Shown piece by piece: positions 1-8,806 of a DNA stretch of 64,000 nucleotides (its first letter is position 1; each line of letters begins with the position of its first letter). A model generated the notes under the pieces. The model was not told the origin of the DNA. It saw nothing but the letters and a program-made list of their open reading frames with translations, and made no database searches. The DNA comes from JABDII01 sp963815325 (GTDB lineage Bacteria; Gemmatimonadota; Gemmatimonadetes; Gemmatimonadales; GWC2-71-9). The stretch is from assembly GCA_963815325.1 (NCBI GenBank), contig CAWFGG010000008.1, forward strand, positions 124,001-188,000, in the 5' to 3' direction. The position numbers and the translations under genes were made by a program.

Positions 1-1070
1 ACTCGGACGGGGAACTCGAGCGGATCACCCGCCGATATACCTTCGAATTGGTCAAGAAGAACTTCATCGGCCCGGGAGTCGATGTTCCAGCGCCGGATTT
101 CGGTTCGGGGCCGCGCGAGATGGCCTGGATCGTGGACACGTATCGCTCCCTCCACGAGGGGCAGCTGAATCCCGTTGCGTGTGTGACCGGAAAGCCCGTG
201 ACCCAAGGAGGGATACGGGGGCGGGTCGAGGCCACCGGCCGCGGTGCCTTCTTCGGAATCCGTGAGGCATGCGACGTTGCCGAGGACATGAAGGCGCTCA
301 AGCTCACCCGCGGCCTCGAAGGCAAGACCGTCGCAGTCCAGGGTCTCGGGAACGTCGGGTACCACGCTGCCAAGTTCATTCAGGAAGGCGGTGGGGTGTT
401 GGTCGCGTTGTCGGAGTACGAGGGCGCCATTGCCAACCCGAAGGGATTGGACGTCGAGGCCGTCATGGCACACCGCCGGGAAACGGGGTCGATTCTCGAT
501 TTCCCGGGGGCGAAGAACCTGGCGAAGACCGCCGATGTCTTGGAGATCAAGTGCGACATCCTGGTGCCGGCGGCGCTCGAGCGGCAAATCACCGACGAGA
601 ACATGAAGCGCGTCAAGGCCAAGATCATTGCCGAGGCGGCCAACGGTCCGGTGACGGTGGATGCGGACACATACCTCGAAGGCCGAGGTACCCTGATCAT
701 TCCGGGAACCTACTTGAATGCCGGCGGGGTCACCGTCTCCTACTTCGAGTGGGTCAAGAACTTGTCCCACCTGCGATTCGGCCGCATGGAGAAGCGCTTC
801 GACGAGCACGCCTTCGGGCGGCTGCTCAGCGCGGTCGAGCAATCCACCGGGCGGAAATTCAGTGCCGCCGAGGCCCGCGAGTTTACCAAGGGAGCCACCG
901 AGGAAGACTTGGTGAATTCCGGCCTGGAAGAAACAATGGTGACGGCCTATCATACCGTCCGCGACACCCAGAAGCGCCTCGGCAAGGACGTCGATCTCCG
1001 GACGGCGGCCTTTGCGTACGCGATTGACAAGATTGCGATTGCCTATGCCGAGCTTGGGATATTTCCCTAA
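1..1070 (+). CDS. gdhA: Glutamate dehydrogenase (Glu/Leu/Phe/Val family), 5'-truncated by window edge
   Basis: Oxidative deamination of glutamate to 2-oxoglutarate with NAD(P)+, cytoplasmic. The frame is open from base 3, so the gene starts upstream of the window and about 355 C-terminal residues are present. Visible family signatures are the GRGAFFGIREA segment that precedes the Rossmann domain, the nucleotide-binding loop QGLGNVG, the EAANGPVT segment and the C-terminal NAGGVTVSYFEWVKN signature of hexameric enzymes. The N-terminal substrate domain with the catalytic lysine lies outside the window. It ends at TAA and is followed by a leftward GGDEF relic. GdhA is the usual symbol; cofactor preference (NAD or NADP) cannot be read with confidence. 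Confidence 0.93.
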   Translation, partial: SDGELERITRRYTFELVKKNFIGPGVDVPAPDFGSGPREMAWIVDTYRSLHEGQLNPVACVTGKPVTQGGIRGRVEATGRGAFFGIREACDVAEDMKALKLTRGLEGKTVAVQGLGNVGYHAAKFIQEGGGVLVALSEYEGAIANPKGLDVEAVMAHRRETGSILDFPGAKNLAKTADVLEIKCDILVPAALERQITDENMKRVKAKIIAEAANGPVTVDADTYLEGRGTLIIPGTYLNAGGVTVSYFEWVKNLSHLRFGRMEKRFDEHAFGRLLSAVEQSTGRKFSAAEAREFTKGATEEDLVNSGLEETMVTAYHTVRDTQKRLGKDVDLRTAAFAYAIDKIAIAYAELGIFP

Positions 1071-1120
1071 CGTACACACCGACCCATCCTACCGGCCAAC
1101 GGATATCATGGTGATCCCGA

Positions 1121-1489
1121 TCAAGGCCGGCATAGCGATCTCGCCCGACGGCGGCCGCGCCGCTTCGCAACGTAACAGGCGGCGTCCGCCCGGCTGATCA
1201 GGGTGTCCGGGCTCGCCGGGTACTGACGCGTTCCCGCAACGCCCAGGCTCAGCGAGGTCCAGATGGGCGGCTTGCCGTGCTCGATCCGAACCCGTCGCAC
1301 GATCTGTTGCAGGACTCGGTCGCCGGTCTCATGGCCGTATCGGTCATTAATGGGCTTGAACTGATCGACGTCGTAGGTGAGGGCCCCAAGACGGACGGGA
1401 ACCCCGGTCCAGCGCATCGTGACCGAGAGGATGCCGGTCACGATGGCTAGGACCGTCAGTACCCCCTACCAAACGGCAATGCGACGCAT
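1121..1489 (-). pseudogene. Relic of a membrane-anchored GGDEF (diguanylate cyclase) protein
   Basis: The leftward frame still reads as pieces of a GGDEF domain: DVDQFKPINDRYGHETGD near the start and TSLSLGVA plus the ADAACYVAKRRGR end. The central RYGGDEF catalytic segment between them is absent, as is the usual DPLTGLPNR entry to the domain. Upstream, MRRIAVW is followed by an in-frame TAG at 1468-1466 and then a hydrophobic stretch that looks like the last transmembrane helix. So at least two internal deletions and one nonsense codon have accumulated. No active cyclase is possible. A short open frame of 106 residues (1441-1121) survives and may be what automated callers report. Confidence 0.7.
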
Positions 1490-1520
1490 GCCGCTGGTCA
1501 GTGCCCCATCGAAGAGACTG

Positions 1521-1555
1521 GAGAGCGGCCACCACGAGGGTGCGTGGTGGCTCTC
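1521..1555 (-). terminator. Hairpin downstream of the H1-like gene
   Basis: GCCACCACG at 1528-1536 pairs perfectly with CGTGGTGGC at 1543-1551 across a 6-nt loop. Four more pairs (GAGA/TCTC) follow beyond a 3-nt bulge. It lies about 45 nt past the stop of the leftward H1-like gene and before the GGDEF relic. There is no T-tract, so it may be a Rho-assisted or structural 3' end. Confidence 0.4.
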
Positions 1556-1600
1556 GCTCCCGATCACAGTGCTGGGCGGTGGGATAACTCCACGGGCCTG

Positions 1601-2038
1601 CTATTTCTTCCGCCGCCGAATCAGCCGCGCACCGGCCGCGGCTGCGGCGGCGGCCACGCCCGCGGCCACCGCGGTCTTGCCCGCTGTCTGCAAGACGGCC
1701 CCTGTTTCCTGCAAGGCGCGCTTGACCTTCCGCTTGCGGGCGGCCCGTTTGACCTGGGACCGGACCTTCTTGCCGCGCTTGACGGCCTTTCGTGCGAGCG
1801 CCTTTGTGGTGCGCCGCGCCTTCTTCTTGCCGCGACCCAATGCTGTCCGTGCCTGTTTCCGGGCGGCCTTCGCCCGGCGAGTGGCGGCCCGTTTGGTCTT
1901 GGACCCCGCCTTCTTGGCCTTGGAGCGAGCGCGGGAGACGGCGCGTTTGAGGGTCTTTCTGGTCTTGGAGGCGGCCTTTCCCGCCCGACGCGCGAGTTTC
2001 TTCCTGGTGCGCTTGAGAGTGGGCTTCTTGGCGGCCAT
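1601..2038 (-). CDS. Histone H1-like Lys/Arg/Ala-rich basic protein
   Basis: A 145-residue, extremely basic, low-complexity protein. About 110 residues consist mainly of Lys, Arg and Ala with repeated AKKA, RAARK and KRAV-type units, similar in composition to bacterial H1/Hc1-like and AlgP-like DNA-binding tails. The last 30 residues differ: an Ala/Val/Gly-rich hydrophobic run followed by RRRKK. ATG at 2038 is chosen because AGGAG lies 8 nt upstream; an upstream in-frame extension to 2107 lacks such a site. A role in nucleoid compaction is inferred from composition only. It is monocistronic, with a hairpin after the stop. Confidence 0.75.
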   Translation of the reverse strand: MAAKKPTLKRTRKKLARRAGKAASKTRKTLKRAVSRARSKAKKAGSKTKRAATRRAKAARKQARTALGRGKKKARRTTKALARKAVKRGKKVRSQVKRAARKRKVKRALQETGAVLQTAGKTAVAAGVAAAAAAAGARLIRRRKK

Positions 2039-2251
2039 GGGAATGCTCCTGTGAGGAGGTGACGTGCACAAGCTGGACCGCTTGACTCTTGAAATATGCC
2101 ACGCCATCGATGCAATGGGAACGCCATCCCGATGGTCGATGGCGGGTCCGGCGTGAGCACATTCTTCATACCGTCATTCGTCGGGTCTTCCTCGCTCTCC
2201 GGCTTTGGTCGACTGCCCCGTGGGAGAAACACGCCAATTCGTTGCGTGAGA

Positions 2252-3091
2252 TCAGGAACCCGGCTGGCCGACCAGCAGCAATGCACCTGTAAAGGCCGAG
2301 GCCACTTCCTCGATTTCATCTGGAGAGAATTGCTCGGCGCTCACGACCAGGATACCCGCACTTATCCCCTGAGCCATCGCGGCAACCCGCGATGGACTGT
2401 CCTTGCGAACATGGTAGGTGCGCAACTCCACCGCCTCGTACGCGGCTGGGTCCACCAAGTCCTGAGGCAGTTCGGCCCTCGCACCAGCGGTGATGATCGC
2501 AAGTGGTTGCGCGCTCCGGCGGGCGACGCCAAGCGCAATCGCGAGGGCTCGATGGCCGGCCGCCGAGTCATTGAAGAGGAGTGCGATGGGCGACGCCAGG
2601 CACACCCGCTGGCTGATCACGAATACCAGGCCACGCCGCCCCGCGGCGAGTGCCCGCGCCGTCGATCCGAGCCCCGATCGGCCTGTCCGCGTGCGCTCGC
2701 CCCGACCGATGGTCACCACATCCGTCTCGCCCAGTGCCGTGCGCAACGCCGTGACCACGTTGCCCTGCACCGTTCGAAAGCTGGCACGCACGCGTCTGAG
2801 GTCCGCCGCGTGCCGAAGATGCGCGTGGGCCCGGTCGGCTAGGGTTTGGAGCTGGCGCTCGACGTCGGGTCGGGTCGATTTGCGGAACTCTCCACTCACG
2901 TGCCCCACCTCGACGGCGAATGGCAACGAGGCCCAGCGAAGCAGGTTGATGTCCTCAACGAACACACCTTCCACTTCGGCGCCCCACTGGGCGGCCAGGT
3001 CGAACGCCGCCTCCAACGCCGCCAAGCTGGAGGCCGAGGCGTCGAGCGCCACGGTGATGCGGCGGATCGTCTCGGGTTGACGCGTTGTCAT
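2252..3091 (-). CDS. Universal stress protein-like protein (tandem)
   Basis: 279 residues. The N-terminus IRRITVALDASASSLAALEAA is the classic start of the USP alpha/beta nucleotide-binding fold. Length and layout suggest two USP-like halves (about 1-145 and 155-275); the second half lacks a clear G-x2-G-x9-G-S/T ATP loop, so binding may be partial. Function: a cytoplasmic stress adaptor of unknown target. Its ATG overlaps the stop of the LonB-like protease gene (ATGA at 3091-3088), so the two are translationally coupled and probably work in the same stress response. Confidence 0.75.
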   Translation of the reverse strand: MTTRQPETIRRITVALDASASSLAALEAAFDLAAQWGAEVEGVFVEDINLLRWASLPFAVEVGHVSGEFRKSTRPDVERQLQTLADRAHAHLRHAADLRRVRASFRTVQGNVVTALRTALGETDVVTIGRGERTRTGRSGLGSTARALAAGRRGLVFVISQRVCLASPIALLFNDSAAGHRALAIALGVARRSAQPLAIITAGARAELPQDLVDPAAYEAVELRTYHVRKDSPSRVAAMAQGISAGILVVSAEQFSPDEIEEVASAFTGALLLVGQPGS

Positions 3092-5514
3092 GACTCGTCC
3101 TTGGCCCGAGGGGCGGGGACGTTGAACTCCTTACGAACCTCGGCGAGCCTAGCCAGTCGCGTCTCGACCAGCGCGTTCACAGTCCCTGCCGGATAGGGAC
3201 CGTCCTTGGTCCGTTCTCCGGCTTCCTGATTGGTAAGCAGCTCGATGGCCTGGTCGACTTCGTCGACCGGGTAGATATGAAAGCGGCCCTGCGCGATTGC
3301 ATCCCGCACTTCCCGGCGCAGGACGAGGTTCTCCACGTTGGCCGCGGGCAGGAGGACGCCCTCGGCACCGGTCAGCCCGCGTTGCCGGCAGGTATCGAAG
3401 AATCCCTCGATCTTCTCGGTAACGCCGCCGACGGCCTGGACCTGGCCGCGCTGGTTGACCGAGCCGGTCACCGCGAGCGATTGCACGATCGGGACCTCGG
3501 CAATGGCCGAGATGAGCGCGATCAATTCCGCGAGCGAGGCGCTATCTCCTTCGACCCCGGCGTAGGTCTGCTCGAACACCAGGCTGGCCGCGAGAGACAG
3601 CGGTTTGTCTGGCGAATAACGCGCTCCGAGGTATGCCCCGAGAATCAGGACCCCTTTGGAGTGGATCGGGCCGCCCAGCTCCACCTCTCGCTCGATATCG
3701 ACGACGTGGCCCTGGCCGAGCCGCACCCGTGCGGTGATTCGGCTGGGATGCCCGAAGGCGAAATTCCCGAATGAGATCACGGAGATGCCGTTGACCTGGC
3801 CGACCACGGCACCTGCGGTATCAATCATGATCCGGCCGCGACCGATTTCTTCCTGGAATCGGTCGCGCAGCCGGTCCGCGCGGTACACCCGACCTTCGAT
3901 GGCCCGGTCGACATGCGCCTCCGTCACGATCTTTGCCCCGCCTTGGCCCGCCAGGTAATTGGCCTCGCGCAGCACATCGACGATCGTGGCGATCTGGAGG
4001 GTGAGTTTCCGCCGATCGCCGGCGATCCGGGCGCTGTACTCGGTCAGGCGGCCGATACCGGAGGCGTCCAGTGGCATGAGCGACTTCTCCCGCACCAGCT
4101 TGGCGACGAGCTGCACGTAGTGCCGCAGATTGTCCTCGGTCCGGTCCATGCGGTCGTCGAAGTCCGCACCGACCTTGAAGAGCTCCTCGAAGTCCGGATC
4201 GTATTGACAGAGCAAGTAGTACAGCATCGGACTCCCCGTGAGGATCACCTGGACCTGGAGCGGCATGGGCTCCGGCTCGAGGGTCACGGAACTCACGAGG
4301 CTGAGGGCCTGGCCCAGGGACTCGATGCGGAGGCGGTGGGACTGCAATGCTCGCTTCAGGCCCTCCCAGGCAAAGGTGTTGCCCAGCAGTTTATGGGCCT
4401 CGAGCATCAGGTAGCCGCCGTTTGCGCGGTGGAGCGCTCCGGCTTTGATCAAGGTGAAATCCGTCACGAGGGCGCCCAACTGCGCCAGATGTTCGATTCG
4501 CCCGATCAGGTTGTCGTAGGTCGGGTTGTCTTCGTGGACAATCGGGGCCCCAGCGGTCTCGGCATGATCCACCAGCAAGTTGACCTGGAAGCGCTTGAGC
4601 ATGGTCGTGCTATCTGGATGCCCCGCGCCCTCGCCGAGGAGTGCAGATAGGCCCGGTTGCTCAGGCTCGACCAAGTCCTTCGCGTGTTCGATTACATCGG
4701 TTCGCACTGCCTCGAGATACTCCACGGCCTCGGGGAGTTGCTCGTACTTCTTCTTCGCCTCGTCCATCAGGTGACCCACCGCGAGGCTGGTAACTTCCCG
4801 CATGAGCTCACGAAGCCGTTCACGTCGTTCACGATTCAGTTTCGGAATCTGGCGGAGCGTGCGCTGGACCTCATCCTGGTAGGCATTCATCCGCTCTTTG
4901 AGGCGTTCCTGTTCCTCCTTGGGCAGTTGCTCGAATTCTTCCCCGGAAATCACTTCTCCTTCGCGGAGCGGTGCAAAGGCAAGCCCGACCGGGGTCCGAA
5001 GCAGCGCCAGGCCCTCCGCCTTGGCCCGATCCGCGATCGCGCGCAGGTCACGATCCGGTCGCTCCTTGAACTCATCGTTGATGACCTGCTGCCGAGTGTG
5101 GTATTCCTCGCTGTCGAGCGCGGCCACCAGGGCGGTCATCAATTCCTCGACGAGCTGCGCCATGGTGGTCCGGAACTCGGCGCCGGTGCCACTCGGCAGG
5201 GCAATGAGCCTCGGGCGATGCTGATCTTCGAAGTTGTGGACGTAGCAGAGGTCGGGCGGAGACGGCCGGGACTTGGCCGTCTTCCTGAGGTGCTCTCGAA
5301 TCAGGGACTCCTTACCGGTCCCCGGGAGCCCAAAGGCGAAGATGTTGTATCCGTCCTCCACCATCCCGACGCCAAGTTCAATGGCAGCCACGGCTCGCGG
5401 CTGGCCAACGGCGCCATCCAAGCCCTTGATGTCATCGGTGGTGGTGAAATGGGCGGTGTCGAGCGGGGGATGAAACTGCAGATCCTCCACCGCGAGCTCC
5501 CGTGTCGTCTTCAC
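3088..5514 (-). CDS. LonB-like ATP-dependent serine protease (AAA_32/Lon_C)
   Basis: 808 residues. An N-terminal AAA+ part carries Walker A GLPGTGKES at residues 62-70, and the C-terminal third is a Lon protease domain. The catalytic dyad is visible: Ser658 in EGDSASLAEL and Lys701 in TEKIEGFF, 43 residues apart as in classical Lon. The architecture matches the soluble YcbZ/LonB-like group rather than LonA, since there is no N-terminal LAN domain. Start: GTG at 5514 is preferred because GGAGG lies 9 nt upstream; the ATG at 5538 overlaps that site. It is coupled to the USP gene by an ATGA overlap. Likely role: degradation of damaged or regulatory proteins under stress. Confidence 0.9.
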   Translation of the reverse strand: MKTTRELAVEDLQFHPPLDTAHFTTTDDIKGLDGAVGQPRAVAAIELGVGMVEDGYNIFAFGLPGTGKESLIREHLRKTAKSRPSPPDLCYVHNFEDQHRPRLIALPSGTGAEFRTTMAQLVEELMTALVAALDSEEYHTRQQVINDEFKERPDRDLRAIADRAKAEGLALLRTPVGLAFAPLREGEVISGEEFEQLPKEEQERLKERMNAYQDEVQRTLRQIPKLNRERRERLRELMREVTSLAVGHLMDEAKKKYEQLPEAVEYLEAVRTDVIEHAKDLVEPEQPGLSALLGEGAGHPDSTTMLKRFQVNLLVDHAETAGAPIVHEDNPTYDNLIGRIEHLAQLGALVTDFTLIKAGALHRANGGYLMLEAHKLLGNTFAWEGLKRALQSHRLRIESLGQALSLVSSVTLEPEPMPLQVQVILTGSPMLYYLLCQYDPDFEELFKVGADFDDRMDRTEDNLRHYVQLVAKLVREKSLMPLDASGIGRLTEYSARIAGDRRKLTLQIATIVDVLREANYLAGQGGAKIVTEAHVDRAIEGRVYRADRLRDRFQEEIGRGRIMIDTAGAVVGQVNGISVISFGNFAFGHPSRITARVRLGQGHVVDIEREVELGGPIHSKGVLILGAYLGARYSPDKPLSLAASLVFEQTYAGVEGDSASLAELIALISAIAEVPIVQSLAVTGSVNQRGQVQAVGGVTEKIEGFFDTCRQRGLTGAEGVLLPAANVENLVLRREVRDAIAQGRFHIYPVDEVDQAIELLTNQEAGERTKDGPYPAGTVNALVETRLARLAEVRKEFNVPAPRAKDES

Positions 5515-5564
5515 GCGTTGGTTCCTCCGGGTGTGCACGCCAGGCGGTCAGGGCGGGTCCGGCG

Positions 5565-6032
5565 CTAGACCTTAGACGCGATCTTCAGGACCGAGGGCTG
5601 CACCAAGCGGGCGAAGTCGCGGTATGGCAACTGTACCAATTCGGTAAAGGACCCTGCGTTGAAGGCGATCTTCTCGTCCTCAGCCAGATCTTCCGCAACG
5701 AAGGTCTCCACCCCGAACAGATTGCCAAACGGCGGCATGGCACCCACCTCGCAATCGGGGAATTCCTCGAGCATCTCATACTCGGTCGCCAATTCCACGG
5801 TGCGTGCGCCGGTGGCCAAACGCAACAAGTCGAAATCCACTTGGTGGGAAGCCGGGAGAACGACCAAGGCCGGCTGTTCGTCCAGCTTGACCACCACCGT
5901 CTTGGCCAGCTCCTTGCCTGGGATGTGGGCCGACGCGGCGATTTCCTGGGCCGTATAGGCCGGTGAGTGGCTGAGGGTGACGTACTTGACGTCGTGGCTG
6001 TCCAGGAACTCCTTGAGCTTCTCGAGCGGCAT
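5565..6032 (-). CDS. YbaK/ProX-type aminoacyl-tRNA deacylase domain protein
   Basis: 155 residues forming a single YbaK-like domain, which hydrolyses mischarged aminoacyl-tRNA in trans (Cys-tRNA-Pro or Ala-tRNA-Pro in studied members). Family features are the N-terminal KEFLDSHDVKY segment, a lysine in the GKELAKTVVVK region expected for deacylation, and the GAMPPFGNLFG loop. GGAGG lies about 6 nt before the ATG. The gene stands 50 bp upstream of the LonB-like gene and may share its transcript. Substrate specificity cannot be decided from sequence alone. Confidence 0.85.
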   Translation of the reverse strand: MPLEKLKEFLDSHDVKYVTLSHSPAYTAQEIAASAHIPGKELAKTVVVKLDEQPALVVLPASHQVDFDLLRLATGARTVELATEYEMLEEFPDCEVGAMPPFGNLFGVETFVAEDLAEDEKIAFNAGSFTELVQLPYRDFARLVQPSVLKIASKV

Positions 6033-6144
6033 GACTGCCTCCTTCTGGGGCCCGACCTCCTAAATACTCCCGGCGTCTTAAAGGAAGAGTGAACGCTGGC
6101 TGAAGGCTTGGGAAGGGGGTGGTCGGGCGGAATCAGGCTTGTGA

Positions 6145-6173
6145 TTGACACAGACGGATAGCGGGGCCATCAT
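6145..6173 (+). promoter_or_regulatory. Candidate sigma-70-type promoter for AI-2E transporter gene
   Basis: A perfect TTGACA at 6145-6150, a 17-nt spacer and CATCAT at 6168-6173 (4/6 match to TATAAT), about 55 nt before the chosen ATG at 6229. Seen in sequence; activity is inferred. Confidence 0.4.
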
Positions 6174-6228
6174 CGGCGCAGGGCCCTTCGTTCCTGCACG
6201 CACCTTTTCAGTTTTGGATGCTACACTT

Positions 6229-7254
6229 ATGTCGACGTTGTCGGCCGAACAGTCCCGACTCACCACCATTTCCCTCGTGATTCTCGCTGCTGCGGCCATC
6301 ACGGCCGCGCTGGCCTACACCCGTGCGGTCATGGTGCCGTTCGTCCTGGCCATCTTCCTGGCCTATCTTCTCGCCCCCCTCGTGGAGCTCCTCCAGAACC
6401 GGCTTCGGGTGCCACGCCCGTTGGCCATCTTCTGCGCGTTGCTCGTGGCCGGCGGATTGCTCACCCTGCTCGGCATCCTCATCACCACCTCGACGAAGGG
6501 ACTGCTGGAATCGGCGGACATCTATCGCGATCGTCTGGCGCAATGGGCGGAGCAGGGCTTGGGGTTCCTCGAGCGACTCGGCGTCGATACCACCGGCATC
6601 ACAGTGCCGGAGACCATCCAGCGGCTCCCCGTGTCGCGCCTCGTGCGGGGTGTGGCCGAAACGGCACTGGGACTGTTTACGTCCGGGGGGCTCGTACTGA
6701 TCTTCCTCATCTACTTGCTGAGCGGCAGGCGTCGGGCGGGACAACGATCGGAGGTGTCTGCGGAAATCGACAAGTCGGTGCGGCGCTATATCGTTCTCAA
6801 GGTCGGCACCTCGGCTGCGACGGGCATTCTGGTCGGTATCATTCTGAGCCTGTTTGGGCTCGATCTGGCGGTGGTGTTCGGAATCCTGGCGTTCTTCCTC
6901 AACTTCATCCCCTCCATCGGCTCGATCATCGCGACCCTCCTCCCGATCCCGATCGCGGTCATCCAGTATGACAGCGTCTGGCCGATCCTTGGGGTCTTCG
7001 CCTTTCCCGGGCTCGTCCAAATGGCGATCGGCAATGGCCTCGAACCGGTCATCATGGGGCAGCGTCTCGATCTCCATCCGATCACAGTGCTGCTCGCCTT
7101 ACTCTTCTGGGGACTCCTGTGGGGTGTCGTGGGGATGCTGCTGGCGGCGCCGATGACCGCGGTCATTCGGATCGTATTGGACCGGGTGGAGACAACCCGC
7201 CCCATGGCCGATCTCCTCGCGGGACGCCTCCCGTGGGATCCGGAACCGGCGTAA
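6229..7254 (+). CDS. AI-2E family transporter (UPF0118/PF01594)
   Basis: 341 residues with about seven or eight membrane segments in the order typical of the family: two helices near the N-terminus, a long amphipathic middle region (residues 70-160), and a C-terminal helical bundle containing FFLNFIPSIGSIIATLLPIPIA and the conserved end GLLWGVVGMLLAAPMTAV. Named for AI-2 export by TqsA, but family members also include Na+/H+ antiporters, so the substrate is open. Start: ATG at 6229 is preferred over the in-frame TTG at 6145, which falls in the candidate promoter. Confidence 0.88.
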   Translation: MSTLSAEQSRLTTISLVILAAAAITAALAYTRAVMVPFVLAIFLAYLLAPLVELLQNRLRVPRPLAIFCALLVAGGLLTLLGILITTSTKGLLESADIYRDRLAQWAEQGLGFLERLGVDTTGITVPETIQRLPVSRLVRGVAETALGLFTSGGLVLIFLIYLLSGRRRAGQRSEVSAEIDKSVRRYIVLKVGTSAATGILVGIILSLFGLDLAVVFGILAFFLNFIPSIGSIIATLLPIPIAVIQYDSVWPILGVFAFPGLVQMAIGNGLEPVIMGQRLDLHPITVLLALLFWGLLWGVVGMLLAAPMTAVIRIVLDRVETTRPMADLLAGRLPWDPEPA

Positions 7255-7397
7255 TCCGACCGGTGACTGATGTCGTCGCCCCCGCGGTGTGAGGACTCTA
7301 TGAAGAAACCATCAGGCGAATGCTCAGCATCGAGTCATACTGCCTGGCTAGCTTGGTGGCGGTGGGATTCCTGGCTGTCGGATTCAACGGAGTCGAT

Positions 7398-7853
7398 ATG
7401 AGCTGGCTGCTTCCATTGCGGCGCCTTGGACGCTGCGTCGGCGAGCGATGGGCCATCTTGCTCGTCGCCGGAGGGCTCGGTGCCGTGCTCGGATCACCCT
7501 TGATTGGGCAGGAGCGGGCCGTCGTGCGTTCCGGGGGCGTCACGGACTCCACCATCGCGGTGGGTCGCCGGTTGTTCCACGGGATGGCGGACTGCGCAGG
7601 ATGCCACGGTCACGCCGGCACGGGCACACAGGCCGGTCCCGATCTCACCGATCGGGTCTGGCTGCACGGTGACGGCTCGTATGAGATGATCGTGAAGCGG
7701 GTCACCCACGGGGTGACCCGCTTCGAGTCGACCAAGGGCCGCCCGATGCCGATGCGTGGCTGGGTACCGATCGATGACGGCGAGGTCCGCGCGGTGGCGG
7801 CCTATGTCTGGTCACTCGGCACGGGGCGCAGCGGCGGAGCGAGTGAGCGGTGA
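7398..7853 (+). CDS. Exported monohaem c-type cytochrome
   Basis: 151 residues. The N-terminus MSWLLPLRRLGRCVGERW followed by a 17-residue hydrophobic stretch acts as a signal peptide or anchor. One haem-binding CAGCH motif follows, with a probable distal Met ligand in GRPMPMRGW near the C-terminus, the usual class I cytochrome c layout. ATG at 7398 has GGAG 6 nt upstream; the longer frame from 7320 is less likely. Role: periplasmic electron carrier, partner unknown. The next gene is convergent. Confidence 0.82.
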   Translation: MSWLLPLRRLGRCVGERWAILLVAGGLGAVLGSPLIGQERAVVRSGGVTDSTIAVGRRLFHGMADCAGCHGHAGTGTQAGPDLTDRVWLHGDGSYEMIVKRVTHGVTRFESTKGRPMPMRGWVPIDDGEVRAVAAYVWSLGTGRSGGASER

Positions 7854-7893
7854 CGGCGGCGTCGGCGGGACTGGTTGATCCAGGTGAGGGAGT

Positions 7894-8691
7894 CTAGCCG
7901 CGGCGCCGTCGCGGTGGCCACGGGATAAACGCGCTCGTTGCCTGTAAGTAGTCGCGATAACCGGGCTTGGTTTCGGTCAGGGTCTTTTCGAGAAGCGCAA
8001 CGCCCGAGATCTTGAGCAACAGGATGGTCATGAGGATCGGACTCACGATGGTCCACCACGACCCAGGGTTCACGGCCGCCATCAGGAAGAATCCCCACCA
8101 GACCAGTGCGTCGCCGAAGTAGTTGGGATGCCGTGTGTAACGCCACAGGCCCCGGTCCAGGATCGTTCCCCGATTTGCGGGATCGGCTTTGAACCGCGAT
8201 AGCTGCCAGTCGCCTACGGTCTCGAAGAACAGGCCGATGGCAAACGCCAGAATGGCGGCTATATCGAGCGGCGCGGTGAGATGCTCCGGGCCAGGCTGGC
8301 GGAATACTTCGAACAGTGGGAGTGCCACGATCCACAGAATGACTGCCTGGAGCCAAAAGACGGTCACGAGACTGACCCACGCAAATCGCTGCCCGTGGGA
8401 TGCTCGCATTGCCTGATAGCGGTGGTCTTCCGGCGTGCCCCATTTCCGGTGGAGGAGGTAGAGCGACAACCGAAGGCCCCAGGCAGTGACCATGATCAGC
8501 AGGACGAGCTGCCGCGGGGTCTGCGCGCCCAAGCCGAGCGCATAGATACTCGCAAGCACGATGAAGCCGAGGCCCCAGGCGATGTCGATGATGCTGACAT
8601 CGCGTAATGCGAGGCTCAGAAGCCAGATGATGGTACCGAGACTCAAGATGCTGAGTAAGCCAAACAAGGCGATGAACAATGCATGGGGCAT
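7894..8691 (-). CDS. DUF1295 family membrane protein (steroid 5-alpha-reductase-like fold)
   Basis: 265 residues with about six or seven membrane helices. The C-terminal signature LWRYTRHPNYFGDALVWWGFF and the ending KPGYRDYLQATSAFIPWPP are diagnostic of DUF1295 and related isoprenylcysteine methyltransferase/5-alpha-reductase folds that bind NADPH or SAM. Substrate unknown; lipid or quinone reduction are family-based guesses. The ATG at 8691 follows a TAGGTG element; a GTG two codons upstream (8697) is the alternative. Divergent from the Na/Pi cotransporter gene. Confidence 0.85.
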   Translation of the reverse strand: MPHALFIALFGLLSILSLGTIIWLLSLALRDVSIIDIAWGLGFIVLASIYALGLGAQTPRQLVLLIMVTAWGLRLSLYLLHRKWGTPEDHRYQAMRASHGQRFAWVSLVTVFWLQAVILWIVALPLFEVFRQPGPEHLTAPLDIAAILAFAIGLFFETVGDWQLSRFKADPANRGTILDRGLWRYTRHPNYFGDALVWWGFFLMAAVNPGSWWTIVSPILMTILLLKISGVALLEKTLTETKPGYRDYLQATSAFIPWPPRRRRG

Positions 8692-8806
8692 ATGCACCTA
8701 CCCAATTCTGGGACGCCGAGCAGGCCACCCTCTTTCGTGCCGCTCGCTGATGGCAACGTCATGGCCACTCCACCGGTCGTTGCACGCACCGGCCCTGTAG
8801 AACCCC

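Noticed and set aside
1377..2062. Plus-strand frames opposite the H1-like gene
   Set aside because: Their composition is a reverse image of the KRA-rich gene, with no ribosome site.
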